DNA of 64,000 bases from Thalassovita mangrovi (GTDB lineage: Bacteria; Pseudomonadota; Alphaproteobacteria; Rhodobacterales; Rhodobacteraceae). Below are positions 53,420-63,189 of the stretch, one piece after another. Below the pieces are notes generated by a model. The model searched no databases, had not been told where the DNA came from, and saw nothing but the letters and a program-made list of their open reading frames with translations. A program made the translations under genes and the position numbers. The stretch spans positions 248,001-312,000 of the forward strand of contig NZ_WWEN01000001.1 of assembly GCF_009857745.1 (NCBI RefSeq), given 5' to 3'. How positions within the stretch are numbered: the first letter of the stretch is position 1; each line of letters begins with the position of its first letter.

Positions 53420-53903
53420 CGTCGGTCCCCCATTCGATGCAGATCAGCGCCCTGATCCAGAACCAGGCGAACAGCATCAGCCACAGGATGCCGACCCCGT
53501 CCAGCGCCGGACCGCCGCCGATGAATCCGGCCACCAGCCCGTGCAGCAGCAGCACCGGCGACGAGGCCAGCAACGCCCAGAACAGCGACAGCCGCGCGCC
53601 ATACCCGGTGCCCTTGCCGCCGAAGAGCCGCGCGCCGATATGGGCGATGAAGGCCATCACGTAAAGCAGCAGCGGCATGATGAAGAGCCACGCCAGCAGC
53701 GTGCCGCCCAGCAGCATGTCCAGCTCTTCCCCGGTCATGTAGGCCTGCCGCGCCAGCCGCGGCCATTGCGCGATGAAGACCATGACGCAACCGATCATCA
53801 GGATGACCAGCGCCCGGTCTTCACGCGGGCCGCGCGCGACCATCCGGGCCACGACGCGGCCCGGACCTTTGTAGGTTTCGATGATATCGCGGGTGACCGA
53901 CAT
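53406..53903 (-). CDS. YIP1-family membrane protein (b)
   Basis: A 165-residue protein with four or five helices (ALVILMIGCVMVFIAQW, GTLLAWLFIMPLLLYVMAF, GVGILWLMLFAWFWIRALI). A cytoplasmic start MSVTRDIIETYKGPGRVVARMV is typical of its family. Coupled to sufD by TGATG. Function unknown; presence within suf operons suggests a link with Fe-S assembly at the membrane, which is only an inference. Confidence 0.75.
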   Translation of the reverse strand: MSVTRDIIETYKGPGRVVARMVARGPREDRALVILMIGCVMVFIAQWPRLARQAYMTGEELDMLLGGTLLAWLFIMPLLLYVMAFIAHIGARLFGGKGTGYGARLSLFWALLASSPVLLLHGLVAGFIGGGPALDGVGILWLMLFAWFWIRALICIEWGTDDEPA

Positions 53904-55185
53904 CAGCCGCGCCGGCGCTGCAGCCAGCCCTGCAGCCGGCCGACGATTTCGTCGCGCAGTCCCTCGTCCTCGATCTCATCGACCGCTTCGGCGAGGAAGG
54001 CCTGCACCAGCAGGTCGGTGGCCTGGTCTTCGGGCACACCGCGCGAGCGCAGGTAGAACAACGCGGTTTCGTCGATCGCGCCGCTGGTCGACCCGTGCGA
54101 ACAGGCCACGTCGTCGGCGTAAATCTCCAGCTCCGGCTTGGCCAGGAACTGGCTGTCGTCGTCCAGCAGCAGCGACTGGCTGATCTGGTAGCCGTCGGTT
54201 TTCTGCGCGCCTTCCTTGACCAGGATCTTGCCCTGGAACACGCCGGTCGCACCGTTGCGCAGCACCTTCTTGAACACCTGGCGGCTTTCGCAATTCACCG
54301 CGTCATGGGTGATGAAGACGGTGTCGTCGTGGTGGAAATCGCCGTCACCCATGCAGGCGCCTGCCACATGCGCCACCGCGTCGTCACCGGTCAGTTCGAT
54401 CACGCATTCGTTGCGCGTCATCACCCCGTTGGCGGTCAGCGTGAAGGATTTGAACAGGCTTTCCGCGCCAAGACGGGCAAAGATATGCGTGGCCGCGCGG
54501 CGTTCGTGGTCGCGCCCCTGGGTGCGAATGTGGTGGAAGCGCGCCTTGTCGGCGACCTCGACCTCCAGCACCTTGTTGAAGCGTGCTGCGGCGGGGCCGT
54601 TTTCCAGCAGGGTCAGCTCGGCGCCCTCTTCCAGCTTCACCACGTGGTGCAGAATGGCGTCCGAGGTTTCCGAACGGTGGAAATAGGTCAGGTTCACCGG
54701 CTTCGACACGGTGCCGGTCACCCGGATCAGCACGCCATCGGTGGCGAAGGCGCTGTTCAGCGCCGCCAACGGACGTTCCACCGGGTCCTGCCCGTTGGTT
54801 TCCAGCACGCCGTAGAGGTCCTTGGCCCAATGGATATCGGCCGCCACATCGGCAAGGCGCGAAATCTCGATGCCTTCGCCGGTCAGGTCGTCGCTGGCCG
54901 CCGCATCGAAGACGCCGTCGACGAACACGATCTGCAGCCGGTCGACTTCGCCGAAAACGCAAGCCTCCTCGGTCTCGAACAGCGCCGCCTTGGTCACCTC
55001 GGGGGCGACCAGGGTGTCGGGCCGGGTGTATTTCCAGTATTCGTCACCCCGCCCGGGCAGACCCATCGCGCGCAGACGCGCCAGCGCGCCCTCGCGCGCC
55101 TCGGTCAGCCATGCGGGACCGGCGGGCAGGCACAATCCTGCAAGCCGCGCCTCGGTCGCGTCCAGCTTGGTTTGCGTCAACGCCA

Positions 55186-55186
<1 letters not shown>
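53903..55186 (-). CDS. sufD: Fe-S assembly scaffold subunit SufD
   Basis: A 427-residue beta-helix protein of the SufBC2D scaffold. GDEYWKYTRPDTL near 47 and the C-terminal CSHGSTSGAIDETALFYLRSRGV near 360 are diagnostic. It partners SufB and binds SufC at the C-terminus. The ATG at 55186 overlaps the sufC stop (TAATG); the frame continues upstream through sufC without meaning. Confidence 0.93.
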
Positions 55187-55941
<755 letters not shown>

Positions 55942-55976
55942 CTCGTCTTTCCTTTTCCTGTTCGCGTGGCGGCCGG

Positions 55977-56576
55977 TCAGGGCCGCATCATGAGTTGAAC
56001 CACCCTGAGCAGCTTGTCGCGCGGCACAGGGGTTGGTGTGATGTCGAAACGGGCCATCCGGCCGATCATCTCGTCCGGCTTGCCCAGAAAATCCTCGATC
56101 ACGTGCAACCGTTTGCGGTCGCCGTAATCGTCGAAGTAAAGCGTCACCGGACGGGTGATCCGGTACGCGGTCGCCAAGGCGCAGCCGACCCGGAACCGGC
56201 CATCGACCAGCACCACGTCGGGATGGCTGAAGCCCGGCTTGTCCCAAACTGCCAGCGGGTAGCGCGGGAATTGCTTCCATTCGCTGTCATCGACCGGGTG
56301 GCCCCATTCCTTGGTCGGGCCGATATCGGCATGGACGATATGCACCTCGCCAAGCGGCGGATTGGCGGCGAAGTAATCGCGCATCATCTGCGCCCAGTCC
56401 GGATCGCTTTCCACCGACCAGACCAACTTGCCCAGCTCGGCGGCCATCACGGTGGACCCGCCGCTGCCATATTCCAGGATGCACTGCGCCCCGGCATAGG
56501 CTTTGCTCAGCGCAATCGCCTCTGCCTCGGGCAGCGTCAGCTCGGGACGGCTGGGGATATCGGGGCGTTTATCCAC
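55977..56576 (-). CDS. SAM-dependent methyltransferase-like protein
   Basis: A 199-residue protein with a Rossmann methyltransferase start (CILEYGSGGSTVMAAEL, residues about 32-48) and an acidic loop VWSVESDPDWAQMM near 55, followed by DVVLVDGRFRVGCALA near 120. A sufB-to-sufC position makes it part of the operon, with gaps of 2 and 35 bp. Neither substrate nor a proven methyltransferase activity can be assigned. Confidence 0.65.
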   Translation of the reverse strand: MDKRPDIPSRPELTLPEAEAIALSKAYAGAQCILEYGSGGSTVMAAELGKLVWSVESDPDWAQMMRDYFAANPPLGEVHIVHADIGPTKEWGHPVDDSEWKQFPRYPLAVWDKPGFSHPDVVLVDGRFRVGCALATAYRITRPVTLYFDDYGDRKRLHVIEDFLGKPDEMIGRMARFDITPTPVPRDKLLRVVQLMMRP

Positions 56577-56578
56577 GC

Positions 56579-56893
56579 TTATTCCACCACCACGGCTGTG
56601 CCAGATGCCGCGACCATCAGCATCGACTGCCCCACCACTTCGTAATCCAGATCGACGCCGACGATCGCGTTGGCGCCAAGCGCCGCCGCGCGCTGTTCCA
56701 TTTCGCGCAGGGCGGTGTCGCGTCCGTCCTGCAGCTTGCTTTCATAGGCGCCCGAACGACCGCCGATGATATCGGTGATCCCGGCAAACATGTCGCGCAC
56801 CACGTTAGCGCCCATGATCGCTTCGCCCACGACGATCCCCTTGTAGGAGGTGATCTTGCGGCCCTCGATGGAATTGGTGGTGGTCACGATCAT
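56579..56893 (-). CDS. YbjQ/UPF0145 family protein
   Basis: A 104-residue protein of the YbjQ (heavy-metal-binding-like) family: [24 protein letters not shown] at the start and [17 protein letters not shown] near 75. Family members form pentameric rings; their task is unknown. It overlaps the upstream small gene by ATGA. Confidence 0.8.
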   Translation of the reverse strand: MIVTTTNSIEGRKITSYKGIVVGEAIMGANVVRDMFAGITDIIGGRSGAYESKLQDGRDTALREMEQRAAALGANAIVGVDLDYEVVGQSMLMVAASGTAVVVE

Positions 56894-57084
56894 GCCGGGT
56901 ACTCCTCGGGAAGATGGGGTTGAGAATACGCGCTGAACACCGCCGGTCCGGTCTTGGCCTTGTCCAAGGCTGCGCGGGCGGCGTCCTTGGGTTCGGAACC
57001 CCAGACCTCGGCAATGCGGATCGGGCGGATGGGGGCAAGCCCCTCCGCCAGATAGCTCAGCAATGTCTTGGCCAGATGCGCCAT
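56890..57084 (-). CDS. Small conserved-looking protein in the suf operon
   Basis: A 64-residue soluble protein that I do not recognise. Its C-terminal half ([17 protein letters not shown]) is acidic and proline-rich; the N-terminus ([24 protein letters not shown]) is amphipathic. It ends within the YbjQ start codon (ATGA overlap) and starts 30 bp after sufB, which supports it being translated. Confidence 0.55.
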   Translation of the reverse strand: MAHLAKTLLSYLAEGLAPIRPIRIAEVWGSEPKDAARAALDKAKTGPAVFSAYSQPHLPEEYPA

Positions 57085-57114
57085 GTGTCCCCCGGTGTCC
57101 CCAGCGGGCGGGCC

Positions 57115-58662
57115 TTAGCCCACCGACCCTTCCAGAGAAATCGCAACCAGCTGCTGCGCTTCCATCGCGAATTCCATCGGCAGCGCCTGCAGCACGTCCT
57201 TGCAGAACCCGTTGACGACCAGCGCCACGGCCTCTTCCTCGTCCATACCGCGCTGGCGGCAGTAGAACAGCTGCTCGTCATCCACTTTCGACGTGGTCGC
57301 CTCGTGTTCCACCCGCGAGGAATTGTTCTTCACCTCGATATAGGGAACCGTGTGGGCGCCGCATTTATCGCCGATCAGCAGGCTGTCGCACTGGGTGTAG
57401 TTGCGCGAACTCTTCGCCTTCGGGTGCATCGACACCAGCCCGCGATAGGTGTTCTGCGCGCGGCCCGCGCTGATGCCTTTCGACACGATGCGCGACTTGG
57501 TGTTCTTGCCCAGGTGCACCATCTTGGTGCCGGTATCGGCCTGCTGCATGTTGTTGGCGATGGCGATGGAATAGAATTCGCCTTGGCTGTCGTCGCCGCG
57601 CAGGATGCAGGACGGGTATTTCCAGGTCACGGCCGACCCGGTTTCCACCTGGGTCCACATCACCTTGGCCCGGTCGCCACGGCAATCGGCGCGCTTGGTG
57701 ACGAAGTTGTAGATACCGCCCCGGCCTTCCTCGTCGCCCGGATACCAGTTCTGCACGGTCGAGTATTTCACCTCGGCGTCTTCCTCGACGATGATCTCCA
57801 CCACGGCGGCGTGCAGCTGCGCGGTGTCGCGCTGCGGCGCGGTGCAGCCTTCCAGGTAGGACACGTAGGAGCCCTTGTCGGCGATGATCAGCGTGCGTTC
57901 GAACTGTCCGGTGTTTTCCGCGTTGATGCGGAAATAGGTCGACAGTTCCATCGGGCAGCGAACGCCCGGCGGCACGTAAACGAACGACCCGTCCGAGAAG
58001 ACGGCGCTGTTCAGCGTGGCATAGAAATTGTCCGACTGCGGCACGACGCTGCCGAGGTACTTCTTCACCAGCTCGGGATGTTCCTTGATCGCCTCGGAAA
58101 TCGAGCAGAAGATCACGCCCGCCTTTTCCAGTTCCGCCTTGAAGGTCGTGCCGACGGAGACGGAATCGAACACCGCGTCCACCGCGACCTTGCGTTCGCC
58201 GTCTTGCCCGTCGAACGGGTTGTCGGCGGCATTCTCGACGCCCGCCAGGATCATCTGTTCCTTCAGCGGGATGCCCAGTTTCTCATAGGTGGCCAGCAGC
58301 TTGGGATCGACCTCGTCCAGCGACTTGGGCTTTTCCTCCATCGATTTCGGGCGCGCGTAATAATACTGGTCCTGGAAATCGATTTCCGGGTAGTTGACCA
58401 TCGCCCATTTGGGCTCTTCCATCTGCTGCCAGCGGGCAAAGGCCTGCAGCCGCCATTCGGTCATCCATTCCGGTTCGCCGTTCTTGTCCGAAATCAGCTT
58501 CACGATATCGGGGTTCACGCCCTTGGGCGCGTATTCCATCTCGATCTCGGTTTCCCAGCCGTATTTGTATTTGCCGCCGACCTCGCGAACGGCATCGACC
58601 GTTTCCTGATCGACGCCTTCCTTCACCTTGTCTGCCCCGGTGGGGTTTTCCACAACAGTCAT
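57115..58662 (-). CDS. sufB: Fe-S assembly scaffold subunit SufB
   Basis: A 515-residue core scaffold on which clusters form. Family blocks include [17 protein letters not shown] near 32, [20 protein letters not shown] near 235, [15 protein letters not shown] and the C-terminal [20 protein letters not shown] with the conserved Cys. Of the two start ATGs (58665, 58662) the second has better spacing to GGAG. Gap of 25 bp to the desulfurase gene upstream. Confidence 0.95.
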   Translation of the reverse strand: MTVVENPTGADKVKEGVDQETVDAVREVGGKYKYGWETEIEMEYAPKGVNPDIVKLISDKNGEPEWMTEWRLQAFARWQQMEEPKWAMVNYPEIDFQDQYYYARPKSMEEKPKSLDEVDPKLLATYEKLGIPLKEQMILAGVENAADNPFDGQDGERKVAVDAVFDSVSVGTTFKAELEKAGVIFCSISEAIKEHPELVKKYLGSVVPQSDNFYATLNSAVFSDGSFVYVPPGVRCPMELSTYFRINAENTGQFERTLIIADKGSYVSYLEGCTAPQRDTAQLHAAVVEIIVEEDAEVKYSTVQNWYPGDEEGRGGIYNFVTKRADCRGDRAKVMWTQVETGSAVTWKYPSCILRGDDSQGEFYSIAIANNMQQADTGTKMVHLGKNTKSRIVSKGISAGRAQNTYRGLVSMHPKAKSSRNYTQCDSLLIGDKCGAHTVPYIEVKNNSSRVEHEATTSKVDDEQLFYCRQRGMDEEEAVALVVNGFCKDVLQALPMEFAMEAQQLVAISLEGSVG

Positions 58663-58687
58663 CATCTTCTCCAATTCGCGTCTCGGT

Positions 58688-59731
58688 TCACGCCGCGCGG
58701 GCGTGGAATTTCTTCTGCTTCGCCAGCCAGGTGTCGGCAAAGCGCATCACGTCGTCCTCTGTCGTTTCCAGCCCCAGCGATACCCGGATCGCGCTGGCGG
58801 CCACGTCTTCGCCATATCCCATGGCGGTCAATACCTTGCTGGCGCGCACCTTGCCCGACGAACAGGCCGATCCGGCGCTGATCGCGAACCCGGCCAGGTC
58901 CATCTGCATCACCTGCGTTTCGCCCTTCCAGCCCGGCGTGGCGAAACAGCTGGTGTTGGGAAGACGTTTCGAACCGCGCCCGATGAACACCGTCTCCGGC
59001 GCTTCCGCCGAAATCGCCGCTTCCATCTTGTCGCGCAGCTCCGCCACCCGCGCCCATTTGCCATCCGACAGATCGCGCGCCGCCGCTTCCGCCGCCGCGC
59101 CAAACCCTGCGATGCCGATCACGTTCTCGGTGCCCGCGCGCCGGCCCATTTCCTGCCCGCCGCCTTTCAGCTGCGCCGCCACATCGGTGCCGCGCCGGAT
59201 CACCAGGGCGCCGACGCCCTTCGGCCCGCCCAGCTTATGCGCCGAAATCAGCGCCGCCGTGGCCCCCGACCAGTTGAAGGCCAGCGGCAGCTTGCCGAAA
59301 CCCTGCGTCATGTCGCTGAGCGCCAAACCCTCGGGCAGATCCTGCAACACGCCGGTTTCCGAATTGGCCAGCTGCAATACCGCACTCCCCGGATCGGCGA
59401 CCGTCACCCGCCCCGCCGCATCCACCGGCAGGTCCGGTTTAACCCAGGACGCAACTGCATCATGTTCGACCCAGGCGCCATGAAAGCCGCGCCCGGCGCA
59501 GAACAACGCCGCCGCCTCGGTCGCGGAGGAGGTAAAGACCACATCGGCCCCCTCGGCCCCCAATGCCGCAGCCACCTGGCCGCGTGCCTTCTCAACCACC
59601 GCCTTCGCCGCGCGCCCCTCGGCATGGACCGAGGACGGATTGCCGAACACGTCCATCGCCGCGATCATCGCCTCGCGCGCCTCGGCCCGCAGCGGCGTGG
59701 TGGCGTTATGATCCAGGTAAACCCGCCCCAT
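58688..59731 (-). CDS. NifS/IscS-type cysteine desulfurase
   Basis: A 347-residue class I desulfurase, distinct from SufS at the operon end. [14 protein letters not shown] is the family start; the PLP lysine is in [14 protein letters not shown] near 190 and the mobile-loop Cys in [19 protein letters not shown] near 300. The HNATTP start and the SGKxxxSxVL loop match NifS/IscS proteins, but the C-terminus is short. It follows iscR, as in other Rhodobacterales suf operons. Confidence 0.9.
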   Translation of the reverse strand: MGRVYLDHNATTPLRAEAREAMIAAMDVFGNPSSVHAEGRAAKAVVEKARGQVAAALGAEGADVVFTSSATEAAALFCAGRGFHGAWVEHDAVASWVKPDLPVDAAGRVTVADPGSAVLQLANSETGVLQDLPEGLALSDMTQGFGKLPLAFNWSGATAALISAHKLGGPKGVGALVIRRGTDVAAQLKGGGQEMGRRAGTENVIGIAGFGAAAEAAARDLSDGKWARVAELRDKMEAAISAEAPETVFIGRGSKRLPNTSCFATPGWKGETQVMQMDLAGFAISAGSACSSGKVRASKVLTAMGYGEDVAASAIRVSLGLETTEDDVMRFADTWLAKQKKFHARAA

Positions 59732-59745
59732 CACGCCCCCGGTTT

Positions 59746-59806
59746 CATCTTGGCGAAAATACCTCGGGGGTGAATTGGCCAAAGGCCAAGAGGGGGCAGC
59801 GCCCCC
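59746..59806 (-). repeat. Dispersed hairpin-tail element, variant copy E
   Basis: On the minus strand: hairpin GGGGGC-GCT-GCCCCC (59792-59806), hairpin TTGGCC-TTT-GGCCAA (59775-59789), ATTCACCCCCGAG, then a different tail GTATTTTCGCCAAGATG. The two hairpins and linker match the other copies; only the tail has changed. It sits between iscR and the desulfurase gene inside the suf operon. Confidence 0.7.
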
Positions 59807-59846
59807 TTCCCCCGCCGCGCGCGCAAAGCGATATGAGCGCGAACTC

Positions 59847-60308
59847 TCATTCCTCGTCCACCACGTCGAACAGGTTCGGCACCGCCGGACAGGGGGCCAG
59901 TTCATTGCCCACCACGTCGGACAGCCGCGCCTGGTGCAGGAAGACATAGACATGCGCCGACAGGCTCTGCCACAGCCGGTTGGTCACCGACTGCGCCTTC
60001 GACCCCGACGCGGCGCCGCTGGCGCCCGCGCCCTTGTGCATCGCGTCCACGGTTTCATCGACCGCCGACAGCACCTCGACCACGCGAATTTCGCTGGGCG
60101 GCCGCGCCAGCCGGTAACCGCCGCCCGGGCCGCGCACCGATTCGACCAGCCCGGCCCGGCGCAGCTTGACGAAAAGCTGTTCCAGATAGGGCAGCGATAT
60201 GTCCTGGCGCTTGGAAATCTCGCCCAGAGTGACCAGCGCGCCTTCGTCCTGCAAGGCGATATCGGCCAGGGCGACCATGGCATAACGACCCTTGGTACTG
60301 AGTTTCAA
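59847..60308 (-). CDS. iscR: Rrf2-family Fe-S regulator IscR, single-cysteine type
   Basis: A 153-residue Rrf2 regulator. The start is a TTG at 60308 (KLSTKGRYAMVALAD follows), with AAGGAAG as ribosome site; the longer frame has no support. Helix-turn-helix ISLPYLEQLFVKLRRAGLVESVRGPGGGYRLAR covers about 37-69. The three cluster cysteines of E. coli IscR (about residues 92-104) are absent; the segment reads KGAGASGAASGSKA. The only cysteine is C140 near the end. Rhodobacter sphaeroides IscR is known for the same loss. It heads the suf operon. Confidence 0.9.
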   Translation of the reverse strand: MKLSTKGRYAMVALADIALQDEGALVTLGEISKRQDISLPYLEQLFVKLRRAGLVESVRGPGGGYRLARPPSEIRVVEVLSAVDETVDAMHKGAGASGAASGSKAQSVTNRLWQSLSAHVYVFLHQARLSDVVGNELAPCPAVPNLFDVVDEE

Positions 60309-60390
60309 CGCTGTCTTCCTTTGCGAACGATTGACGATCAGGCCAGCAAGGCTTATCTCGCTAGAACCCGCCCGGCTTACCACCGGCAAT

Positions 60391-60405
60391 TTAGAACAAT
60401 TCTAA
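60391..60405. promoter_or_regulatory. ICE-type iron box (Irr) before the suf operon
   Basis: TTAGAACAATTCTAA has perfect 6-bp arms (TTAGAA/TTCTAA) and matches the ICE motif bound by Irr in alphaproteobacteria. It lies 83-97 bp upstream of the iscR start. Confidence 0.7.
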
Positions 60406-60409
60406 GGTG

Positions 60410-60427
60410 CTTGAGCGAATTCGTCAA
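60410..60427. promoter_or_regulatory. Second dyad in the iscR promoter region
   Basis: CTTGAG, a perfect CGAATTCG palindrome and TCAAG form an almost symmetric site next to the ICE box. It may be an IscR site, but I cannot match it to a consensus with certainty. Confidence 0.3.
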
Positions 60428-60466
60428 GAATAACCGCCCACCTAGTATGCAGGAGACAGGCACGCA

Positions 60467-61123
60467 ATGCCCGAGGTCATTTTTCCCGGTCCCGAAGGCC
60501 GCCTTGAAGGCCGCTATCACCCGCAAAAAGACCGCGACGCGCCGATTGCCATCGTCCTGCACCCGCATCCGCAATTCGGTGGCACGATGAACAACAAGGT
60601 CGTCTATAACCTGCATTACGCCTTCTACAACATGGGCTTCACCGTGCTGCGGTTCAACTTCCGCGGCGTCGGGCGCAGCCAGGGCGAATACGATCAGGGC
60701 ATTGGCGAGCTGTCCGATGCGGCCTCGGCGCTCGATTACCTGCAGTCGATGAATTCCAATTCCAAGCATTGCTGGGTCGCGGGCTTCAGCTTCGGCGCCT
60801 GGATCGGCATGCAGCTCTTGATGCGGCGGCCGGAAATCACCGGCTTCATCTCGGTGGCGCCGCCGGCCAACATGTACGATTTTTCGTTCCTCGCCCCCTG
60901 CCCCAGCTCGGGCCTGATCATCAACGGCACCGCCGACCGCGTGGCGCCGCCCGCCGATACCGAGGCGCTGGTGAACAAGCTGCACGAACAAAAGGGCATC
61001 ACCATCACCCACAAACAGATCGAAGGCGCGGGCCATTTCTTCGAAAAGCCCGAACACATGGACGAAATGATCGGCACGGTCACCGACTATGTGAAACGCC
61101 GGCTGACCGAAAACAGCCGCTGA
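60467..61123 (+). CDS. Alpha/beta hydrolase
   Basis: A 218-residue serine hydrolase. VLHPHPQFGGTMNNKVVYNL near 32 supplies the oxyanion region; the nucleophile is in VAGFSFGAWIGMQL near 103, Asp in INGTADRVAPPADTE near 155 and His in GAGHFFEKPEH near 190. It belongs to a widely conserved group of YcjY/CPO-like hydrolases with unknown substrates. Divergent from iscR, it is followed at 4 bp by a small gene. Confidence 0.82.
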   Translation: MPEVIFPGPEGRLEGRYHPQKDRDAPIAIVLHPHPQFGGTMNNKVVYNLHYAFYNMGFTVLRFNFRGVGRSQGEYDQGIGELSDAASALDYLQSMNSNSKHCWVAGFSFGAWIGMQLLMRRPEITGFISVAPPANMYDFSFLAPCPSSGLIINGTADRVAPPADTEALVNKLHEQKGITITHKQIEGAGHFFEKPEHMDEMIGTVTDYVKRRLTENSR

Positions 61124-61127
61124 CACC

Positions 61128-61367
61128 ATGAGCGTTGCCGAGGATCTCGCCGATGCGCTGGCCCGCGACACGATCGAGGCCGCCGAGGCGCTGAACGACG
61201 ACCTGCTGATCGATCAAGTCGCCAAGCAGCTCGGTGCCTCGTCGCAGACCACGCAAGAGGCGTTCATGACCGCCGTCCGGGTGCGGCTGGCGGAAAAGCG
61301 TGCGCGCAAGTTCCTTGAAGGCCGCCTGAAGGGCGCGCTGGCCGCCTCGAAAGGGGCGACGGAGTGA
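61128..61367 (+). CDS. Small helical protein of unknown function
   Basis: A 79-residue protein, predicted mostly helical and rich in Ala, Glu and Lys, with a possible coiled C-terminal half (AVRVRLAEKRARKFLEGRLKGAL). The spacing to the hydrolase is 4 bp and the stop overlaps the GTG start of the HD gene, so the three form one operon. I do not recognise a family. Confidence 0.6.
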   Translation: MSVAEDLADALARDTIEAAEALNDDLLIDQVAKQLGASSQTTQEAFMTAVRVRLAEKRARKFLEGRLKGALAASKGATE

Positions 61368-62515
61368 GCCCCCGGCTCGACGCGCAGCTTGCCTTCCTGA
61401 CCGAGGCCTGCCGCCTGAAACAGGTGGACCGGCAGAACATCCTGCAGGACCTGTCGCGGCCCGAAAATTCCGCCGAACACAGCTGGCACGTGGCGCTTTA
61501 CGCGCTGCTGATGGATCATCCGCAATTCGGCGACTTCGATCGCGACCGCGCCATCGCGATGATCCTGCTGCACGACCTGGTCGAAATCGACGCGGGCGAC
61601 CACCCGATCCACCTCGATCACGATCCCGAACAGGTGGAAGCGGCCGAACGCGCCGCCGCCGACCGACTGTTCGCGATCCTGCCGCCCGATCAGGCCACGC
61701 CGCTGCGCGCGCTGTGGGACGAATTCGAGGCGGGCGACAGCCTTGAGGCGCGTTTCGCCAAGCAGATGGACCATGTGCAGCCGATCCTGCAAGCGGTATC
61801 GCCCGAGGTTCCGCGCGACGATCAGGTCGCGGTGGTGCGCGGCAACCTGTCGGAGGGCCGCTCGCGGCATCTGCACCGGGACTGGCCCGAGATGCACGCG
61901 CAGGTGACGGCGCGGATGGCGAACGCCGATCCGGGCGCGTCCGGCCTGACGGCCGGCCTCGCCTTCCTGAACGAGGCCGACGCGCTGAAAGCGGTCTATC
62001 GCGCCACCCGCATCGCCGGCGGATCGCGGCGCGAAAACAGCGCCGAACACAGCTGGCACCTGGCGCTTTACGCGCTGGTGCTGGCCGAACATGCCGATGA
62101 AGGCGTCGATATCGCCCGGGTCATCCGCATGCTGCTGATCCACGACCTGGTGGAAATCGACGCGGGCGACGCGCCGATTTTCGGGTCCTACGACGCGGCG
62201 GCGAAAGAGGCCGAGGAACTGGAAGCGGCGCGGCGCATCTTCGGGCTGCTGCCGGGGCCGCTGGCCGAGGAATTGCTGGCCCTGTGGCTGGAATTCGAGG
62301 GCAACGAGACGCCGGATGCGCGTTTCGCCAAGGCGCTGGACCGGTTCCAGCCACCGAACCAGAACCTGGCCTCGGGCGGCGGATCGTGGATCGAATATAA
62401 CGTCGATTACGACACGATCGCGGCGCGGGTCGGGGCGAAGGTCGCTCATGGCGCGCCGGTTCTGTGGGACTGGATCGCGCCAAAGATCCGGGATTTCCTG
62501 GATCAAAGGGCGTAA
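61364..62515 (+). CDS. Tandem HD-domain phosphohydrolase
   Basis: A 383-residue protein made of two related HD domains (about 1-185 and 195-383). Each has the metal signature in full: ENSAEHSWHVALYAL with LLHDLVEIDAGDHP, and ENSAEHSWHLALYAL with LIHDLVEIDAGDAP. The units resemble the single-domain YfbR/HDDC2 5'-nucleotidase family, so a fused dimer is likely. GTG start at 61364 overlaps the previous stop. Substrate probably a nucleotide; not proven. Confidence 0.82.
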   Translation: MSPRLDAQLAFLTEACRLKQVDRQNILQDLSRPENSAEHSWHVALYALLMDHPQFGDFDRDRAIAMILLHDLVEIDAGDHPIHLDHDPEQVEAAERAAADRLFAILPPDQATPLRALWDEFEAGDSLEARFAKQMDHVQPILQAVSPEVPRDDQVAVVRGNLSEGRSRHLHRDWPEMHAQVTARMANADPGASGLTAGLAFLNEADALKAVYRATRIAGGSRRENSAEHSWHLALYALVLAEHADEGVDIARVIRMLLIHDLVEIDAGDAPIFGSYDAAAKEAEELEAARRIFGLLPGPLAEELLALWLEFEGNETPDARFAKALDRFQPPNQNLASGGGSWIEYNVDYDTIAARVGAKVAHGAPVLWDWIAPKIRDFLDQRA

Positions 62516-62577
62516 GGGGGCGCTGCCCCCGCCGTGGCAAGCCACGACTCCCCCGGGATATTTTTGAACAGAAGAAG
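62516..62577 (+). repeat. Dispersed hairpin-tail element, copy F
   Basis: Hairpin 1 GGGGGC-GCT-GCCCCC (62516-62530), hairpin 2 CGTGGC-AA-GCCACG (62533-62546), GACTCCCCCGG, and the tail ATATTTTTGAACAGAAGAAG ending at 62577. It begins directly after the HD-gene stop codon; the GNAT gene converges on it. Confidence 0.85.
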
Positions 62578-62595
62578 GGCTGGACGGATCCGCGC

Positions 62596-63189
62596 TCAGC
62601 GCAGGATCGGCACGTGCGGGGCCGCAGTGGCGGGCAAGGTGCCGTCGAGGCGCGGGTCGGGGGCGATTTCGAGTTCCCGGCTGACCGGCGTGAAACCGGA
62701 ACGGCGGTAGAAATCAAGCGCCGCCGGGTGATCGAGCGTGCAGGTATGCACGTGGAACCGGGCGATCGGTTCGGCCCAGGCAAGCTCGATCGCGCGGTTC
62801 ATCATCCAGCGCCCGGCGCCGCCGCCGATGGCGCCCGGGGTGAGGCCGAAGAAGGCCAGCTCGCAGTCGTTTTCCTGGCGGAAGTCGAGCTCCAGCAGAC
62901 CTGCCTCTTCGCCATCCTTTTCAAGCACATAGACGTGGTTTTTCGGGTCGTTCAGGATCGCCTGAAGCTCCGCTTCCGGCATGGTCAGCCGTGAAAACCA
63001 CAGCCAGTCCTCGCCGACCCTTTGGTAGAGCGCGCGGTACCAGTCGGGATCGGGCGCGTCGACGCGGCGCAGGGACAGGCCCGCGTCGTGTTCAGGGCGC
63101 GGATCGGGGCGCACCGTCATTTCCAGATGGGTGACCACGGCGGCCAGATGGCCGGCGGGGATGTCGTGAAAGCCCGGCTGCATGCTCAT
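62596..63189 (-). CDS. GNAT-family N-acetyltransferase
   Basis: A 197-residue acyltransferase with the GNAT fold: LSLRRVDAPDPDWYRALYQRV near 35, the strand EEAGLLELDFRQENDCELAFFGL and the CoA loop region GAIGGGAGRWMMNRAI near 125, then CTLDHPAALDFYRRSGF near 155. Its ATG overlaps the mfd stop (ATGA). ATG at codons 1, 3 and 24 are possible. Substrate unknown. Confidence 0.82.
   Translation of the reverse strand: MSMQPGFHDIPAGHLAAVVTHLEMTVRPDPRPEHDAGLSLRRVDAPDPDWYRALYQRVGEDWLWFSRLTMPEAELQAILNDPKNHVYVLEKDGEEAGLLELDFRQENDCELAFFGLTPGAIGGGAGRWMMNRAIELAWAEPIARFHVHTCTLDHPAALDFYRRSGFTPVSRELEIAPDPRLDGTLPATAAPHVPILR

Noticed and set aside
56914-58881. A 655-codon plus-strand frame over sufB
   Set aside because: Shadow of sufB on the other strand, with a typical His/Arg/Gly-biased composition.
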